This document shows positions 6,656 through 6,775 of a DNA stretch of 6,775 nucleotides, piece after piece. Both the position numbers and the translations under genes were made by a program. Source of the DNA: UBA6136 sp046305255 (lineage in GTDB: Bacteria > Pseudomonadota > Gammaproteobacteria > Methylococcales > Methylococcaceae); NCBI GenBank assembly GCA_046305255.1, contig JBKCCF010000077.1:1-6775 (forward strand). Direction: 5' to 3'. Each line of letters begins with the position of its first letter. Within the stretch, counting starts at the first letter, position 1. The notes under the pieces are model-generated. The model saw only the letters and a program-made list of their open reading frames with translations. It was not told the origin of the DNA and did not search any database.

Positions 6656-6695
6656 TAAAATAGAAAAGCCCCGCAGAAGTGATTATCTGAGGGGC
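6656..6695 (-). terminator. Intrinsic terminator of the rRNA operon
   Basis: Read on the - strand, GCCCC (6695-6691), one mismatch base, CAG, a ten-base loop, CTG, one mismatch base and GGGGC (6672-6668) form a stem. It is followed at once by TTTTCTATTTTA, an interrupted T-tract. It lies about ten bases beyond the 3' end of the 5S gene, where an rRNA operon terminator belongs. On the + strand the hairpin is followed by CGTGAG without T's, so it should act mainly on the rRNA transcript and not on selO. Confidence 0.88.
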
Positions 6696-6706
6696 CGTGA
6701 GTATTG

Positions 6707-6775
6707 GAGCCTGGCAGTTCCCTACTTTCGCACAGGTATCTGCACTATCATCGGCGCTAAGCGGTTTCACTTCCG
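6707..6775 (-). rRNA. rrf: 5S ribosomal RNA, 3' part, truncated by the window edge
   Basis: The reverse complement begins GGAAGTGAAACCGCTTAGCG and continues through GCCGATGATAGTG and GCGAAAGTAGG to GCCAGGCTC. These are the loop C region, the loop E/helix IV arms and the 3' strand of helix I of bacterial 5S rRNA. About 69 of roughly 115-120 bases are present; the 5' part lies beyond the right edge. By the usual bacterial order, 23S and 16S genes should lie further right. The exact mature 3' end is uncertain by a few bases. The gene converges on selO and is followed directly by an intrinsic terminator. Confidence 0.93.

Noticed and set aside
6549..6770. 73-codon open frame on the - strand
   Set aside because: It runs through the 5S rRNA and its terminator, so it is a by-product of rRNA sequence and not a gene.

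Overview
The window reads as proteobacterial housekeeping chromosome, probably from a beta- or gammaproteobacterium. The pointers are an ArgRS with the motifs and C-terminus usual in these groups, a SPOR-domain protein directly after argS, a Ni/Co-type glyoxalase I very close to E. coli GloA, and a MurF carrying the NNAQREHQEFM stretch that I associate mainly with betaproteobacteria. Genus cannot be fixed from this sequence. All six protein genes lie on the + strand. The right edge enters an rRNA operon on the - strand.

Layout. Positions 1-1241 hold the C-terminal two thirds of argS; its N-terminus lies outside the window. Four bases later comes a membrane-anchored SPOR-domain protein (1246-1791). 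After a 70-base gap comes a tight cluster: gloA (1862-2263), a long Sua5-type L-threonylcarbamoyladenylate synthase (2272-3309), and murF (3306-4658), whose start overlaps the previous stop. A 74-base gap leads to selO (4733-6337), a complete pseudokinase-fold AMPylase. Positions 6338-6655 hold no recognisable gene but are rich in inverted repeats. Positions 6656-6695 are an intrinsic terminator on the - strand, and 6707-6775 are the 3' part of a 5S rRNA on the - strand, so the rRNA operon converges on selO.

How the genes relate. argS (tRNA charging) and the Sua5-type enzyme (first step of t6A37 tRNA modification) both serve translation. The SPOR protein and murF both concern peptidoglycan: binding it at the septum and making its UDP-MurNAc-pentapeptide precursor. 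gloA removes methylglyoxal, and selO is linked to redox stress. The cluster looks like co-transcribed housekeeping functions, not one pathway.

No phage, CRISPR array, tRNA or intact mobile element was seen. The least explained part is the roughly 320-base stretch between selO and the rRNA terminator. It looks like structured RNA or a remnant, possibly the 5' part of a group II intron without its reverse transcriptase and domain V; that assignment is only a hypothesis. G+C falls from about 60% in a sampled part of argS to about 45% in the 3' part of selO.
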